A stretch of DNA of 64,000 nt, from assembly GCF_004421005.1 (NCBI RefSeq), contig NZ_CP038026.1:2046001-2110000 (forward strand). The letters are read 5' to 3'. Source of the stretch: Pseudoduganella plicata (GTDB lineage: Bacteria; Pseudomonadota; Gammaproteobacteria; Burkholderiales; Burkholderiaceae_D). The notes under the pieces were generated by a model that saw only the letters and a program-made list of their open reading frames with translations, was not told where the DNA came from and ran no database searches. The position numbers and the translations under genes were made by a program. Below, one piece after another: positions 11,426 through 20,054 of this stretch (the stretch's first letter is position 1; every line of letters starts with the position of its first letter).

Positions 11426-12573
11426 GCCATCTGCCTCTGCGCGGATCGCGTAGTGCCGGCATCGGCCGGGCGCGGCGCATGCGGGCGCGGCAGGGTCACC
11501 GTCAGCACGGTGGTGCCGCCGGCGGCATCGGAGGCCACGGCCAGGTGGCCGCCATGGGCGCGCACGAACGTGCTGGCCGTGTACAGGCCCAGTCCGAGGC
11601 CCTGCCCGGACTTGCGCGCGCCGTCGCGATGCTGGAACGGCTCGAAAATGTGGGCCAGGCGCTCGGCCGGGATCACGCCGCGGTTGCCGATGGCGATGCT
11701 GAGCCGGTCCGGCGCGCGACCATCGATCTGCACGGTCACCGGCCCATCGGCCTCGCCATGCTGCAGTGCGTTGCCCAGCAAATTGGACAGCGCCTGCGCA
11801 AAGATGCCGCCGTCCACGGGCGCCACCGGGTCGCCGCTGTGCGTCACCTGCACGCGCGACGCCCGCTCCGGCACGGTGAATTCATCGGCGATCGTGCGGC
11901 ACAGCTGGCCGATATCCTGCGGCGCCGGTTTCAGCTGCATCTCGCCGGCGCGGATGCGGGCCAGGTCGAGCAGCTGGTCCACCATCGACGTCATGCGCCG
12001 CGCGCTGCTCTGGATGCGCTGAGCGGTGACGGCCACTTTCGGGTGGTCCGTCATCATCGGCAGCAGCATGGCGCCGTTCATGACAACCGACAGCGGCGTG
12101 CGAAGGTCGTGCCCCAGCACGGCCATGAACATCTCGTTCATGTGCAGGGCGCGGCGCAGGTCGTCGAGCTGCTGCGACAGCTGCTTTTTCTGCTGATACA
12201 GCTCGACAAAGACATTGACCTTGCTGGTCAGCGCCTTCGGATCGATGGGCTTGTACAGGAAATCGACGGCGCCCGCCTCGTAGCCGCGGAAGCTGTAGCT
12301 GGGTTCGCGCGAGGCGGCCGTCAGGAAGATCAGCGGAATGCTGCGGGTACGCTCGCTGCCCCGGATCAGTTCCGCCAGCTCGAAGCCGTCCATGTTGGGC
12401 ATCTGCACGTCCACCAGCGCCAGCGCCACTTCGTGCACCAGCAGCAGTTCCAGCGCTTCCGCGCCGGAGGCCGCCTTCAGCAGGGCAATGCCGGGCCGCG
12501 CCAGCAGCGCCTCGATGGCGATAAGGTTCTGCGGGACGTCGTCGACGACGAGGATATTGATCAAGGCGCTCAC
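11422..12573 (-). CDS. Response regulator-histidine kinase fusion (REC-HisKA-HATPase)
   Basis: 383 residues with the receiver domain first (phosphoacceptor Asp55 in LVDVQMPNMDG, Lys in FLYKPID). A helical linker follows, then HisKA with GHDLRTPL (His155) and a HATPase domain (NLLGNALQHG, then GQGLGLGLYTAS). Such receiver-first kinases usually act as phosphorelay intermediates. Here it opens a two-kinase operon and overlaps the large PAS hybrid kinase by 4 bp, so the two probably signal together. The start is GTG at 12573; I see no in-frame ATG near it. An output regulator is not encoded nearby. Confidence 0.9.
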   Translation of the reverse strand: MSALINILVVDDVPQNLIAIEALLARPGIALLKAASGAEALELLLVHEVALALVDVQMPNMDGFELAELIRGSERTRSIPLIFLTAASREPSYSFRGYEAGAVDFLYKPIDPKALTSKVNVFVELYQQKKQLSQQLDDLRRALHMNEMFMAVLGHDLRTPLSVVMNGAMLLPMMTDHPKVAVTAQRIQSSARRMTSMVDQLLDLARIRAGEMQLKPAPQDIGQLCRTIADEFTVPERASRVQVTHSGDPVAPVDGGIFAQALSNLLGNALQHGEADGPVTVQIDGRAPDRLSIAIGNRGVIPAERLAHIFEPFQHRDGARKSGQGLGLGLYTASTFVRAHGGHLAVASDAAGGTTVLTVTLPRPHAPRPADAGTTRSAQRQMA

Positions 12574-12775
12574 AACGGTTCTTGGGCTCGTTCGTTTTTC
12601 GGTCTGTTGCTCTGGGAGAAACGCAAAAAGCCGTCAGCCTGCCGCATTGCGCGGCAAGGCCCACGGTTGTCGGCGACGGTTTTGCGATGAGACCGGATGT
12701 TACATCATTTATCAAAATGACAGCGCATTGTTGAATTGGCACGCTTTCCAGCCCGGGCATGCCGCGGGCGCAGGA

Positions 12776-13753
12776 TCATGCATTAAGCCCTTTCATGCCT
12801 TCCGGCGAATACCGTTCGCCGGCAGCAAGGCCAGGCGGAAACGCGGCAGCGATCTCGGCGATGTCTTGCGGGCCCAACGTCACGTCCAGCGCACCCAGGT
12901 TCTCCAGCAGCCGCTCCTGGCGTCGGGTGCCGGGAATGGGAATGACGTGCTCTCCCTGTGTCAGCAACCATGCCAGAGCCAGTTGCGCCGGCGTGCAGCC
13001 CCGGGCGGCGGCCAGCGCGGTAACGGCCGCGGCGATGCGCGCGTTGGCCGCCGCGTTATCGCCGGTAAAGCGCGGATTGAACGACCGAAAGTCGCCCGGC
13101 GGCAGCGTGGACGTATCGACTTTCCCTGTCAGGAACCCGCGGCCGAGCGGGCTGTAGGCGCACAACACCGCCCCTACTTCGCGGCAGGCCTGCAGCACAC
13201 CCTCCTCGGGATCGCGCGTCCACAGCGAATATTCGCTCTGCACGGCGGCGACCGGGTGGATCGCGGCAGCCCGCCGCAACGTCGCCGGCGTCACTTCGCA
13301 CAGGCCGATGGCGCGCACCTTGCCGGCGCGGACCAGCCCGGCCAGCGCGCCGATCGTCTCCTCCAGCGGCGCCAGCGGGTCGAGCCGGTGCGCATAGTAC
13401 AAGTCGATGGTCTCGACACCGAGGCGTCGCAGCGACGCCTCGCATGCCGCGCGGATGTAGGCCGGCGAGTTGTCGATGCGCCGCTCGTAGCTGCCCGGCT
13501 TGCGTACCAGGCCGAATTTGGTGGCGATGCGGACCTGGCCGCGCCGCCCCGCCAGGAAGCGGCCCAGCAGCGTTTCGTTGTGGCCGAAGCCATACGCGTC
13601 CGCCGTATCGAACAGCGTGACGCCCAGGTCGGCCGCGCGCGCCAGGGTGCGCAGCGACTCGGCGTCGTCGCTGGGACCATAGAATTCGGACATCCCCATG
13701 CAGCCCAGGCCCAGGGCCGACACGTCTTCACCTGCGAGTTTGCGAGTTTTCAT
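12776..13753 (-). CDS. Aldo/keto reductase
   Basis: NADPH-dependent aldo/keto reductase of 325 residues, the subgroup resembling YajO/Tas and plant AKR13-type enzymes. The catalytic tetrad is visible: Asp in DTADAYG, Tyr in the same motif, Lys in IATKFGL and His in YYAHRLDP. The C-terminal cofactor loop is [15 protein letters not shown]. It is transcribed divergently from a LysR-type regulator 82 bp away, the classic layout for a regulator controlling its neighbour. The physiological substrate, presumably an aldehyde or ketone, cannot be told from sequence. Confidence 0.93.
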   Translation of the reverse strand: MKTRKLAGEDVSALGLGCMGMSEFYGPSDDAESLRTLARAADLGVTLFDTADAYGFGHNETLLGRFLAGRRGQVRIATKFGLVRKPGSYERRIDNSPAYIRAACEASLRRLGVETIDLYYAHRLDPLAPLEETIGALAGLVRAGKVRAIGLCEVTPATLRRAAAIHPVAAVQSEYSLWTRDPEEGVLQACREVGAVLCAYSPLGRGFLTGKVDTSTLPPGDFRSFNPRFTGDNAAANARIAAAVTALAAARGCTPAQLALAWLLTQGEHVIPIPGTRRQERLLENLGALDVTLGPQDIAEIAAAFPPGLAAGERYSPEGMKGLNA

Positions 13754-13835
13754 CGATTGCCTCCTGTTGGAAAGCGCTCAGTGTGGCGCTGCACGTGCAA
13801 TGATGGAATGTCCCGTTTCGTGATACCTTTTTAGT

Positions 13836-14762
13836 ATGAGGATCGATACCCGTGCATTGGAACTGTTCGTCGCCGTCGCCACCTGCCTGAGCTTTCGCCA
13901 GGCGGCCGAGGGACTGCACATGACGCAGCCGCCGCTCAGCCGCGCCATCCGCCAGCTGGAGGAACGGCTGGGCCGGCGCCTGTTCGAACGCGATACGCAG
14001 CGTGTCGCACTGACGGCGGCCGGCAAGGCCCTGCTGCCGCGCGCGCAGAAAATCCTGGCGCTGCTCGATGGCGCCCTGGCAGCGGTGCGGGCGCTGGAGG
14101 GCGGCAGCGCGGCGCCGCTGCGGCTTGGACTGACGACATCCGTCGAAGCCGGGTCGTTCCGGCTATTGACGGCGGCGCTGCCGTCGGCAACGCTGCACGC
14201 GGACACGTCACCCAGGCTCGTGGCGGCACTGCGCGCGGGGCGGCTCGACGCCGCCGTTATCGCGCTGCCGACGCGCACGGGCGACCTGGCCGTCGAACCC
14301 CTGGGCGCGCAGCCGCTGCTGGTGGCGCTGCCGGCCACGCATGCGCTGGCGCGCCGGCGGCGGCTCGCACTGGCCGATCTGGCGGATACGCCGCTGTACT
14401 GGTTCGAGCGGGCGCGCCAGCCGGCGTTTTTCGATCACTGCCATGCCGTCTTCGCCCGCCACGGCTTCGCGCCCCGGCTGCTGCGCGAGCCGCAGGACCA
14501 CCACGTGCTGCTGGCCGGGATCGCGGCCGGCCAGGGCAGCGCGCTGCTGCCCGCGTCGTTTGCCGCATTGCGCCTGTCCGGCGTGGTCTATCGGCCCCTG
14601 CGCGAAGGGGCGGAGCTGGCCGTGCATCTCGGTCTCGCGCTGGCGAGCAGGCCGCACCCGGCATCGGACGAACTGCGGCGCCTGGCCCGCGCCCACCTGG
14701 GCGAAGCCGGCGAAATGCAAGTAAAATCGCCGCTTTCCTCTTCAGCCTTGACACCGACATGA
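13836..14762 (+). CDS. LysR-family transcriptional regulator
   Basis: 308-residue LysR-type regulator. The N-terminal winged helix-turn-helix is at about 1-60 (FRQAAEGLHMTQPPLSRAIR), followed by the linker helix and a periplasmic-binding-protein-like effector domain (about 88-290). It is divergent from the aldo/keto reductase and probably controls it. The gene ends by overlapping the next gene as ATGA (14759-14762). Its last ~20 residues (after HLGEAGE) do not look like conserved LysR sequence and cover what resembles the next gene's leader, including TAAAAT at 14722-14727. The original stop may therefore have been a little earlier. Confidence 0.92.
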   Translation: MRIDTRALELFVAVATCLSFRQAAEGLHMTQPPLSRAIRQLEERLGRRLFERDTQRVALTAAGKALLPRAQKILALLDGALAAVRALEGGSAAPLRLGLTTSVEAGSFRLLTAALPSATLHADTSPRLVAALRAGRLDAAVIALPTRTGDLAVEPLGAQPLLVALPATHALARRRRLALADLADTPLYWFERARQPAFFDHCHAVFARHGFAPRLLREPQDHHVLLAGIAAGQGSALLPASFAALRLSGVVYRPLREGAELAVHLGLALASRPHPASDELRRLARAHLGEAGEMQVKSPLSSSALTPT

Positions 14763-15265
14763 CCTTCCACCTCAGCGACACCGCTTACGGCACCGACACG
14801 CCGGAAGCCAAACAGACGATGTACGCGGACCTGCGCTCCCAGCTCACGGGCCTGGTGCACGGCGAAACCGACTGGATCGCCAACACGGCGAACTTCAGCT
14901 CCCTCGTCTTCAACACGATGCCGGGCCTGAACTGGGCGGGCTTTTATTTCCTCAAGACGCAGGACGAACTGGTGCTGGGACCGTTCCAGGGCAAGCCGGC
15001 ATGCATCCGCATCAAGCGCGGCCGCGGGGTGTGCGGCACGACGGTGGAAAAAGGCGAAGCGATCGTCGTGGCGGACGTGCACGCGTTTCCCGGCCATATC
15101 GCGTGCGACGTCAACTCGCGCTCGGAGCTGGTGGTGCCCGTGTTCTCGAAGGGCGAGATCATCGGCGTGTTCGACCTGGACAGCCCGCTGCCGAACCGCT
15201 TCGACGCGGTCGATGCGGAAGGGATCGGATCGCTGGTAAAAATTCTGGAACAGACGCTGGAATAA
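14759..15265 (+). CDS. msrC: Free methionine-(R)-sulfoxide reductase (GAF domain)
   Basis: 168-residue GAF-domain protein matching fRMsr/MsrC, which reduces free Met-R-sulfoxide in the cytoplasm using thioredoxin. The three redox cysteines of the family are present at Cys82 (KPACIRIKRG), Cys92 (RGVCGTTV) and Cys116 (GHIACDVNSRSELVVP). Length and motif spacing are typical. It overlaps the LysR stop as ATGA, so it is probably translated from the same message. Together with the aldo/keto reductase this suggests an oxidative or electrophile stress locus. Confidence 0.92.
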   Translation: MTFHLSDTAYGTDTPEAKQTMYADLRSQLTGLVHGETDWIANTANFSSLVFNTMPGLNWAGFYFLKTQDELVLGPFQGKPACIRIKRGRGVCGTTVEKGEAIVVADVHAFPGHIACDVNSRSELVVPVFSKGEIIGVFDLDSPLPNRFDAVDAEGIGSLVKILEQTLE

Positions 15266-15406
15266 GCGTGAAGCACTCCGGGTTTTCTCAGCGTCGCCGA
15301 CCGCGAAAAAACCGGTGACAGGCTCCGGAAGCCAAAACCTGAAGTGTTTGAACATGTCCGGGACAGGCACTTTGGGGGCTGCCCGAGTGGCCTATTCCCG
15401 ATCCTG

Positions 15407-16246
15407 TCAGACCAGCAGCGCGGCGCTCATTGACTTGGCCTGGTCGGCCGCCTCGTTCAGCAGCGCGGCGACGGCGGGCTCGTTGAGGTAAAGCGTCAAC
15501 GCCGGCGTGCGGGTCAGCGCCAGGTCTTCCGTGTAGGGCAGCGGCGACGGCACCGGCGAGAGCTGGCGTGCCAGCAGGAGCGTGTCGCGCAGGCCCTGCG
15601 GCGGAATGCCGATGGCGCCGCCGCGCAGCGCCACGATGGCGATTGCCACCGGCTCCGGCACCTGCAGCTTCTTCATGATTTCGCGCGCGATGATTTCCTG
15701 CGCCGCCCCCATCCACTCGTCCGGATCGTCCAGCAGTCCGGGTATCGTATCGGCTCTTCCCAGCAGGTAGAAACCGGCCACCTCGTGCATGATGCCGGCG
15801 AACAGCGCCGTATCGGCATCGATCTTCGTGATGCGCTGGGCGATCACATACGCCAGCGCGGCCACGTGCGCCGTGTAGCGCCACAGCTGCTCGGCCTTGG
15901 CGCGCAGCGCCGGGTCGGCAATGCGGGCGCCGAACTGGCGCACCACCATGGCAGAGGCCAGCGAATAGAGATTGCGGTAACCGAGCCGCATGACGGCTAC
16001 GCGCACGCTCGTGGCCAGTGCCGCACCGTTGGATCGGAATACGGCCGAATTGGCCAGCGCCACCGCGCGAGCGGCCAGCACAGGCTCGGCCAGCAGCTTG
16101 CGGATGACGTCCTCGTCGTGACACGCGGGATCGGCCAGGCATAACTGGAGCGACAAGGCACCGTTGACACTGGTCGGGAACACCAGTTCGCCGCGTTGTG
16201 CCTCCATGACAATGGCGGCAAAGTCCTTCAGTTTTTCCTTTTCCAT
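15407..16246 (-). CDS. HDOD-domain protein
   Basis: 279-residue HDOD protein, an HD-related output domain lacking most catalytic HD residues. The recognisable block is LLAEPVLAARAVALANSAVF followed by VRVAVMRLGYRNLYSLASA, then a degenerate hydrolase segment (FAGIMHEVAGFYLLG). HDOD proteins usually work in signalling, including c-di-GMP and cell-cycle pathways. The frame is open to 16303; ATG 16246 (MEKEKLKDFAAIV) was chosen because the upstream part is not domain-like. It is a single gene, convergent with msrC. Confidence 0.85.
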   Translation of the reverse strand: MEKEKLKDFAAIVMEAQRGELVFPTSVNGALSLQLCLADPACHDEDVIRKLLAEPVLAARAVALANSAVFRSNGAALATSVRVAVMRLGYRNLYSLASAMVVRQFGARIADPALRAKAEQLWRYTAHVAALAYVIAQRITKIDADTALFAGIMHEVAGFYLLGRADTIPGLLDDPDEWMGAAQEIIAREIMKKLQVPEPVAIAIVALRGGAIGIPPQGLRDTLLLARQLSPVPSPLPYTEDLALTRTPALTLYLNEPAVAALLNEAADQAKSMSAALLV

Positions 16247-16816
16247 GACAGCACTATAACCGCGAACGGCTCCGTTGAAATAGGGTGACGGTAAAAGAAC
16301 CACTAAAAGTTGCTCATAGGCACAAGTCTATACGATGCGCGCGGCTGGCGCTTTATGCAAGCAATAATGCTGCGGACTTATCGGTTGTTTGCCCCTTTGC
16401 AACCACTGCGTGGCTGTCGCAATCTACACTTTCGAAACGCCAGCCAGTGGCCAGCGGTCGCGACTCGTTGCCGATTAACCACGCTGGTGCTGCAATGGAT
16501 GCGGCGGAAAATAGGACCGAAGTTGAGCGCCGGCACCGGCGTAAATGGCTGGCGGACCAGCATCCATGCACGTTGCAAGGATGGCCCCACACGCACGGCG
16601 GTACAGGCGCCGGAAACGGCACGACGGCACCGAAGCGCAGCGGCCGATTTATCGTCATATGGTAGATGATTGTCGACGAGAAACAGTATACATTATTGCT
16701 TTTTGTTATTTCTTTCTTGATATTACCGCCGCGATGACGACGAACGTGCCGCAACGAACACTGTTGAACCGCCTGTACTTCTCCCGGTGCGCTGCGTCCC
16801 GGGACACAGGTCCTTC
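16247..16816. other. 570-bp low-GC gap with no confident gene
   Basis: Base composition falls well below that of the flanks, especially 16660-16740, which includes a T-rich stretch and the A/T-rich GTATACATTATTGC. Several open frames of 70-130 codons exist on both strands, but none shows a ribosome-binding site, family motif or the host codon bias. The region lies between the HDOD gene and a membrane protein of unknown function. The AT-rich end could supply the promoter of the latter. Confidence 0.5.
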
Positions 16817-17428
16817 ATGCTGACCGGCGCCGTGCTGGCGGTTGCCGCGCTTGCCTTACGGCTCGCCGGTGCCCAGCACGGCGAGTGGGCCGGCACCATG
16901 ATCGCCGCACAGATTGTCCTGACGTTCGTTTTCCTACTGCTGGTGCTGCTGCGTTACGGCTTGTCCTACCCCGGCACCAACGTCATCGCGCACGGCAATG
17001 GCTACAACCACTGGACAATCCACATGGGCCCGGCCGTGTCGCTGCTGCCGTGGTACTACGCTCGCCAGCACTCGGCCTTCCTGCGCCAGGACGTCTACAA
17101 GATGCTGCACCAGATAGACCGCCACGGCATGACTGGCACGGTCCGGCTGGAAAGCCCGCTGCTGGCGGACCCCGTACTGCGCCGCCTCGCGGCCGCCAAG
17201 CTGCGTAATATCTTCCCCCACTGGACAGTCCACCAGCAGTTGCGCGACCGGCCCTTATCCGGCGTCACCGCCTGGCAGCTCACCCGGCTGCGCGAGGCGC
17301 TGCGCCGCCGCAAGGGCTCGCGCCCGTTCGAGCCTTTTCGCGGTGGGGCGGCGGTGGGGTTGATTACGCTGGCAGTGCGGCCCCGGCCTGCCGCCGTCGG
17401 GATGGATGAGTCGCGCAGGTTTGCGTGA
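16817..17428 (+). CDS. Membrane protein of unknown function
   Basis: Not recognised. The predicted 203-residue protein has two N-terminal transmembrane segments (about 2-22 and 33-53). A soluble part follows with a striking aromatic/His segment (NGYNHWTIHMGPAVSLLPWY) and a basic C-terminal half. I used ATG 16817, which has ACAGG at suitable spacing. A GTG ten codons upstream (16787) would give 213 residues. Another frame starting at 16734 (MTTNVPQRTLLNRLYF) ends just inside this gene and could be its true N-terminus if a base is missing. The gene is flanked by low-GC DNA and is alone in its direction. Confidence 0.6.
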   Translation: MLTGAVLAVAALALRLAGAQHGEWAGTMIAAQIVLTFVFLLLVLLRYGLSYPGTNVIAHGNGYNHWTIHMGPAVSLLPWYYARQHSAFLRQDVYKMLHQIDRHGMTGTVRLESPLLADPVLRRLAAAKLRNIFPHWTVHQQLRDRPLSGVTAWQLTRLREALRRRKGSRPFEPFRGGAAVGLITLAVRPRPAAVGMDESRRFA

Positions 17429-17557
17429 CACGCGGCGTCAAGACCTGGGCGCCAGAGTCTCTGCTGGCACTTGACCAGACCTGCTTGCTCTATATATGAG
17501 CTGCATGGAGACCCCATGATTGGCTCTTGGGACGGCAATCGTACTGTACTGAAGCTT

Positions 17558-18826
17558 CTACAATATTATTTTCGATGCAACGGCACCCGCCGCCATACCT
17601 TGACGCGGCAATTCAACCCGAACCCAGCGGGCAATGACGAGCGCGGCGAACAGCATCAGTGCGCCTGCGGTGATAAAGACACCGCTGACGCCGCCGAAGC
17701 CGAATACTATCCCGCCCAATGCGGCACCGACAGCTATCGACGATTGCACCGCTGCGACCACCATGCCGCCAGCGGCCTCGGCTTGGTCGGGAACGGCACG
17801 GGCTACCCAGTTGGACCACGCTACCGGTACGCCGCCAAAGGCAAAGCCCCATATAGCCACCAGAAGCATCAACCCTGTTCCGTGGACGGGTAGCCAGATC
17901 ATGCCGAGCGCCGCTACACCGACCAGCGCAGGCATCAGCACCAACGTAGCGCGCAGGCTACGCTCTATCAGCCAGCCGGCCATCAGCGTACCAATGAAGT
18001 TGGCAACACCGAAACCCAGGAGCATCAGGGACAGGCCGTCAATGTCGGTGTTGGCTACGATTTCAAGCGCAGGGCGGATATAGGTGAACAATGCATATTG
18101 GCCCGTATGGGCAAGTACGCAGCCCATCATCCCTGGCCCAATGCCTGGCCGACGCAGCAATTCGAGAACCGTCGCCGTGCGAATCATCTTGCGCGGTGCC
18201 ATTCGGGGCAGCGTAAACCATTGGAAGACAAGCGTCAGCCCACCCACAGCGGCTGCGGCGATAAATGCACTGCGCCAGCCATAAAGCCCCCCCAGGTAGC
18301 TCCCCAGCGGCACCGAAACCACCGTCCCGACAGCGATGCCGCTGAATATGATGGACAGCGCTCGCGGCACCAGCTTCAGGGGCACAAGTCGCATGGCGAC
18401 GGCGGCCGCCATGCTCCAGAAGCCGCCGAGCGCAATGCCGAGCAGAATGCGCATGATCAGCAGCACCGTCAGGCTGGACGACATCGCCACCAGCGTGTTC
18501 GAGGCGATCATCAGCACGGTAAAACCCACCAGGACGACACGCCGGTCGAACCGACGTGTCAGACCTGGCACCAACAGCCCGGCGAACAATGCCACTATGG
18601 CCGTAACGGTCACTGCCTGACCAGCCAGTGCCTCCGATCCGCCAAGATCGGAGGCCATCGGCGTCAACAGACTGGCTGGCAGATACTCCGCCGTCAGCAA
18701 TCCGAACACTCCCATGGCCAGTGAAAATACCGCCATCCAGGCAGGCGCCGAAGGCTCTGCCACGGACAAGCTGTGGACGTTATCTTTTTGTATGGCGTCT
18801 GAAACATCATTATTCATCTCGAACAT
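17558..18826 (-). CDS. MFS transporter, DHA1/NepI-AraJ-like drug or nucleoside exporter
   Basis: 422-residue major facilitator with twelve predicted membrane helices. Visible family motifs include RFDRRVVLVG between helices 2 and 3, and RILLGIALGGFWSMAAAVAMRL and VPLGSYLGGLYGWRSAF, which mark the NepI/AraJ-type DHA1 exporters (proton-driven efflux of purine ribonucleosides, sugars or drugs). It is divergent from an AraC-type regulator across a 51-bp gap, suggesting direct control. Base composition is lower in G+C than most of the window and codon choice is less biased, consistent with horizontal acquisition of the pair. Confidence 0.9.
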   Translation of the reverse strand: MFEMNNDVSDAIQKDNVHSLSVAEPSAPAWMAVFSLAMGVFGLLTAEYLPASLLTPMASDLGGSEALAGQAVTVTAIVALFAGLLVPGLTRRFDRRVVLVGFTVLMIASNTLVAMSSSLTVLLIMRILLGIALGGFWSMAAAVAMRLVPLKLVPRALSIIFSGIAVGTVVSVPLGSYLGGLYGWRSAFIAAAAVGGLTLVFQWFTLPRMAPRKMIRTATVLELLRRPGIGPGMMGCVLAHTGQYALFTYIRPALEIVANTDIDGLSLMLLGFGVANFIGTLMAGWLIERSLRATLVLMPALVGVAALGMIWLPVHGTGLMLLVAIWGFAFGGVPVAWSNWVARAVPDQAEAAGGMVVAAVQSSIAVGAALGGIVFGFGGVSGVFITAGALMLFAALVIARWVRVELPRQGMAAGAVASKIIL

Positions 18827-18877
18827 CCTGGAAAATGGCTAAAGACAAAATGTTAGGCTTCAGGTTCAGGATGATCT

Positions 18878-19915
18878 ATGATGGCAACTCCTGAAGTTTT
18901 GATCGAAAACCCGAAAATGACCGAGCAGGAGCAATTTTCCCTGTCATCCGATCTCATCAGTGAACTGCTGACCGGCATGCGCTTGCGGGGTGTCCAGTAC
19001 CGTCGCGTTCAGACTGGCCCCACCTTTGGCCTGGACTTCGACAACAAGCCAGGGCACGCCTGCTTCCACTTCCAGGCCGTGGGCACCGCCTTCCTGCGCA
19101 CCAGCGATGGAACGGTGCGGGAGCTGAGAGCGGGGAGCGCGGCGTTCCTGCCGCAGGGAAAGGGACACCAGCTGCTGTCAGATCTGGGTCATTCGGTTCA
19201 GGATGTCGAGAAATTCACCACTACGCCGCTTGGCGAGGCCGTCACCGGGATCGACACATGCCCGAGCACACACGCTGCTCCCGCCGCAGTGTTCTTCTAC
19301 GGTTGCATGGAATTCGATCTGGGCGGAATGCAGGAACTGGGCAAATTGATGCCGATAGTCATGGTCGCCGATACCCAGGAGCAGCGTTACCCCGGATTGC
19401 TACCCATTCTTGACTCAATGAAACGGGAAATCTGCGCAGGCCGTCTGGGCTTTGCCGGCATTCTGGCTCGCCTTGCCGAGGTGGCGGCGGCAATGATTGT
19501 GCGTGGGTGGATCGAATGCGGTTGTGAAAACGCCTCTGGCCTCGTTGCCGCGTTGCGTGATCCGCGCCTGGCACGTGCAATCATGGCATTGCACCGCCAG
19601 CCTGGCCGTGAATGGACAGTTGCGGAGTTGGCTGCGCAATCTCATGTCTCCCGTTCCGTCTTCGCACAACGCTTTCAATCGACTATCGGTGTCCCACCGC
19701 TGCGCTATGCCACAGAACTGCGGATGCGCCTTGCGAGTCGGTGGCTGGCGCATGAAAAGCTGTCCATCGACGCCGTTGCCGAGCGTCTCGGCTACACATC
19801 CCAGGCTGCGTTCAGTCGTGCCTTCAAGCGCGTCATAGGTCACCCCCGGGTGTCAGTCGGCAGATGGCCTTATAAAACCCTCGCTCCGCGAGCCGCCTTT
19901 GCTCGCATTGACTGA
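18878..19915 (+). CDS. AraC-family transcriptional regulator with cupin sensor, apparent 3' frameshift
   Basis: AraC-type activator. The N-terminal cupin-like sensor is at about 20-205, followed by two helix-turn-helix motifs in the C-terminal third (WTVAELAAQSHVSRSVFAQR and LSIDAVAERLGYTSQAAFSR). It is divergent from the MFS exporter and probably regulates it. The family usually ends GHPPG...; here the run CACCCCCGGG (19841-19850) is one C short of that reading. The given frame instead continues as RVSVGRWPYK... to 19915, whereas adding one C gives GHPPGVSRQMAL and a stop at 19873-19875. The last ~25 residues as read are therefore probably artefactual or a recent mutation. Start ATG 18878; a second ATG follows directly. 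Confidence 0.88.
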   Translation: MMATPEVLIENPKMTEQEQFSLSSDLISELLTGMRLRGVQYRRVQTGPTFGLDFDNKPGHACFHFQAVGTAFLRTSDGTVRELRAGSAAFLPQGKGHQLLSDLGHSVQDVEKFTTTPLGEAVTGIDTCPSTHAAPAAVFFYGCMEFDLGGMQELGKLMPIVMVADTQEQRYPGLLPILDSMKREICAGRLGFAGILARLAEVAAAMIVRGWIECGCENASGLVAALRDPRLARAIMALHRQPGREWTVAELAAQSHVSRSVFAQRFQSTIGVPPLRYATELRMRLASRWLAHEKLSIDAVAERLGYTSQAAFSRAFKRVIGHPRVSVGRWPYKTLAPRAAFARID

Positions 19916-20054
19916 AGGCGCGGATTGACTGGCGGCGCCGTGGTGGCCGCCGATCCAACCCGGCCACACATCCCAACCCCACCCCCGAAACAGGTAAAAT
20001 GCAGCCCTGACAACGCGCAGCCCCTTGCCGCGCCAGCCTTACCGAATCCGAGAA

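Noticed and set aside
14700..14762. LysR C-terminal extension as a fourth frameshift
   Set aside because: The last ~20 residues look unlike the family, but a short non-conserved tail with an ATGA overlap is also normal, so no base loss can be argued.
15296..15372. Motifs resembling the dispersed repeat (ACCGGTGACAGG, TGTCCGGGACAGG)
   Set aside because: Too short and diverged to call a copy of the 5.5-kb repeat; only the TGTCC-G-GGACA palindrome is clear.
16285..16665. 126-codon plus-strand frame in the low-GC gap
   Set aside because: No ribosome-binding site, no motif, and codon use unlike the host; the antisense frame is equally open.
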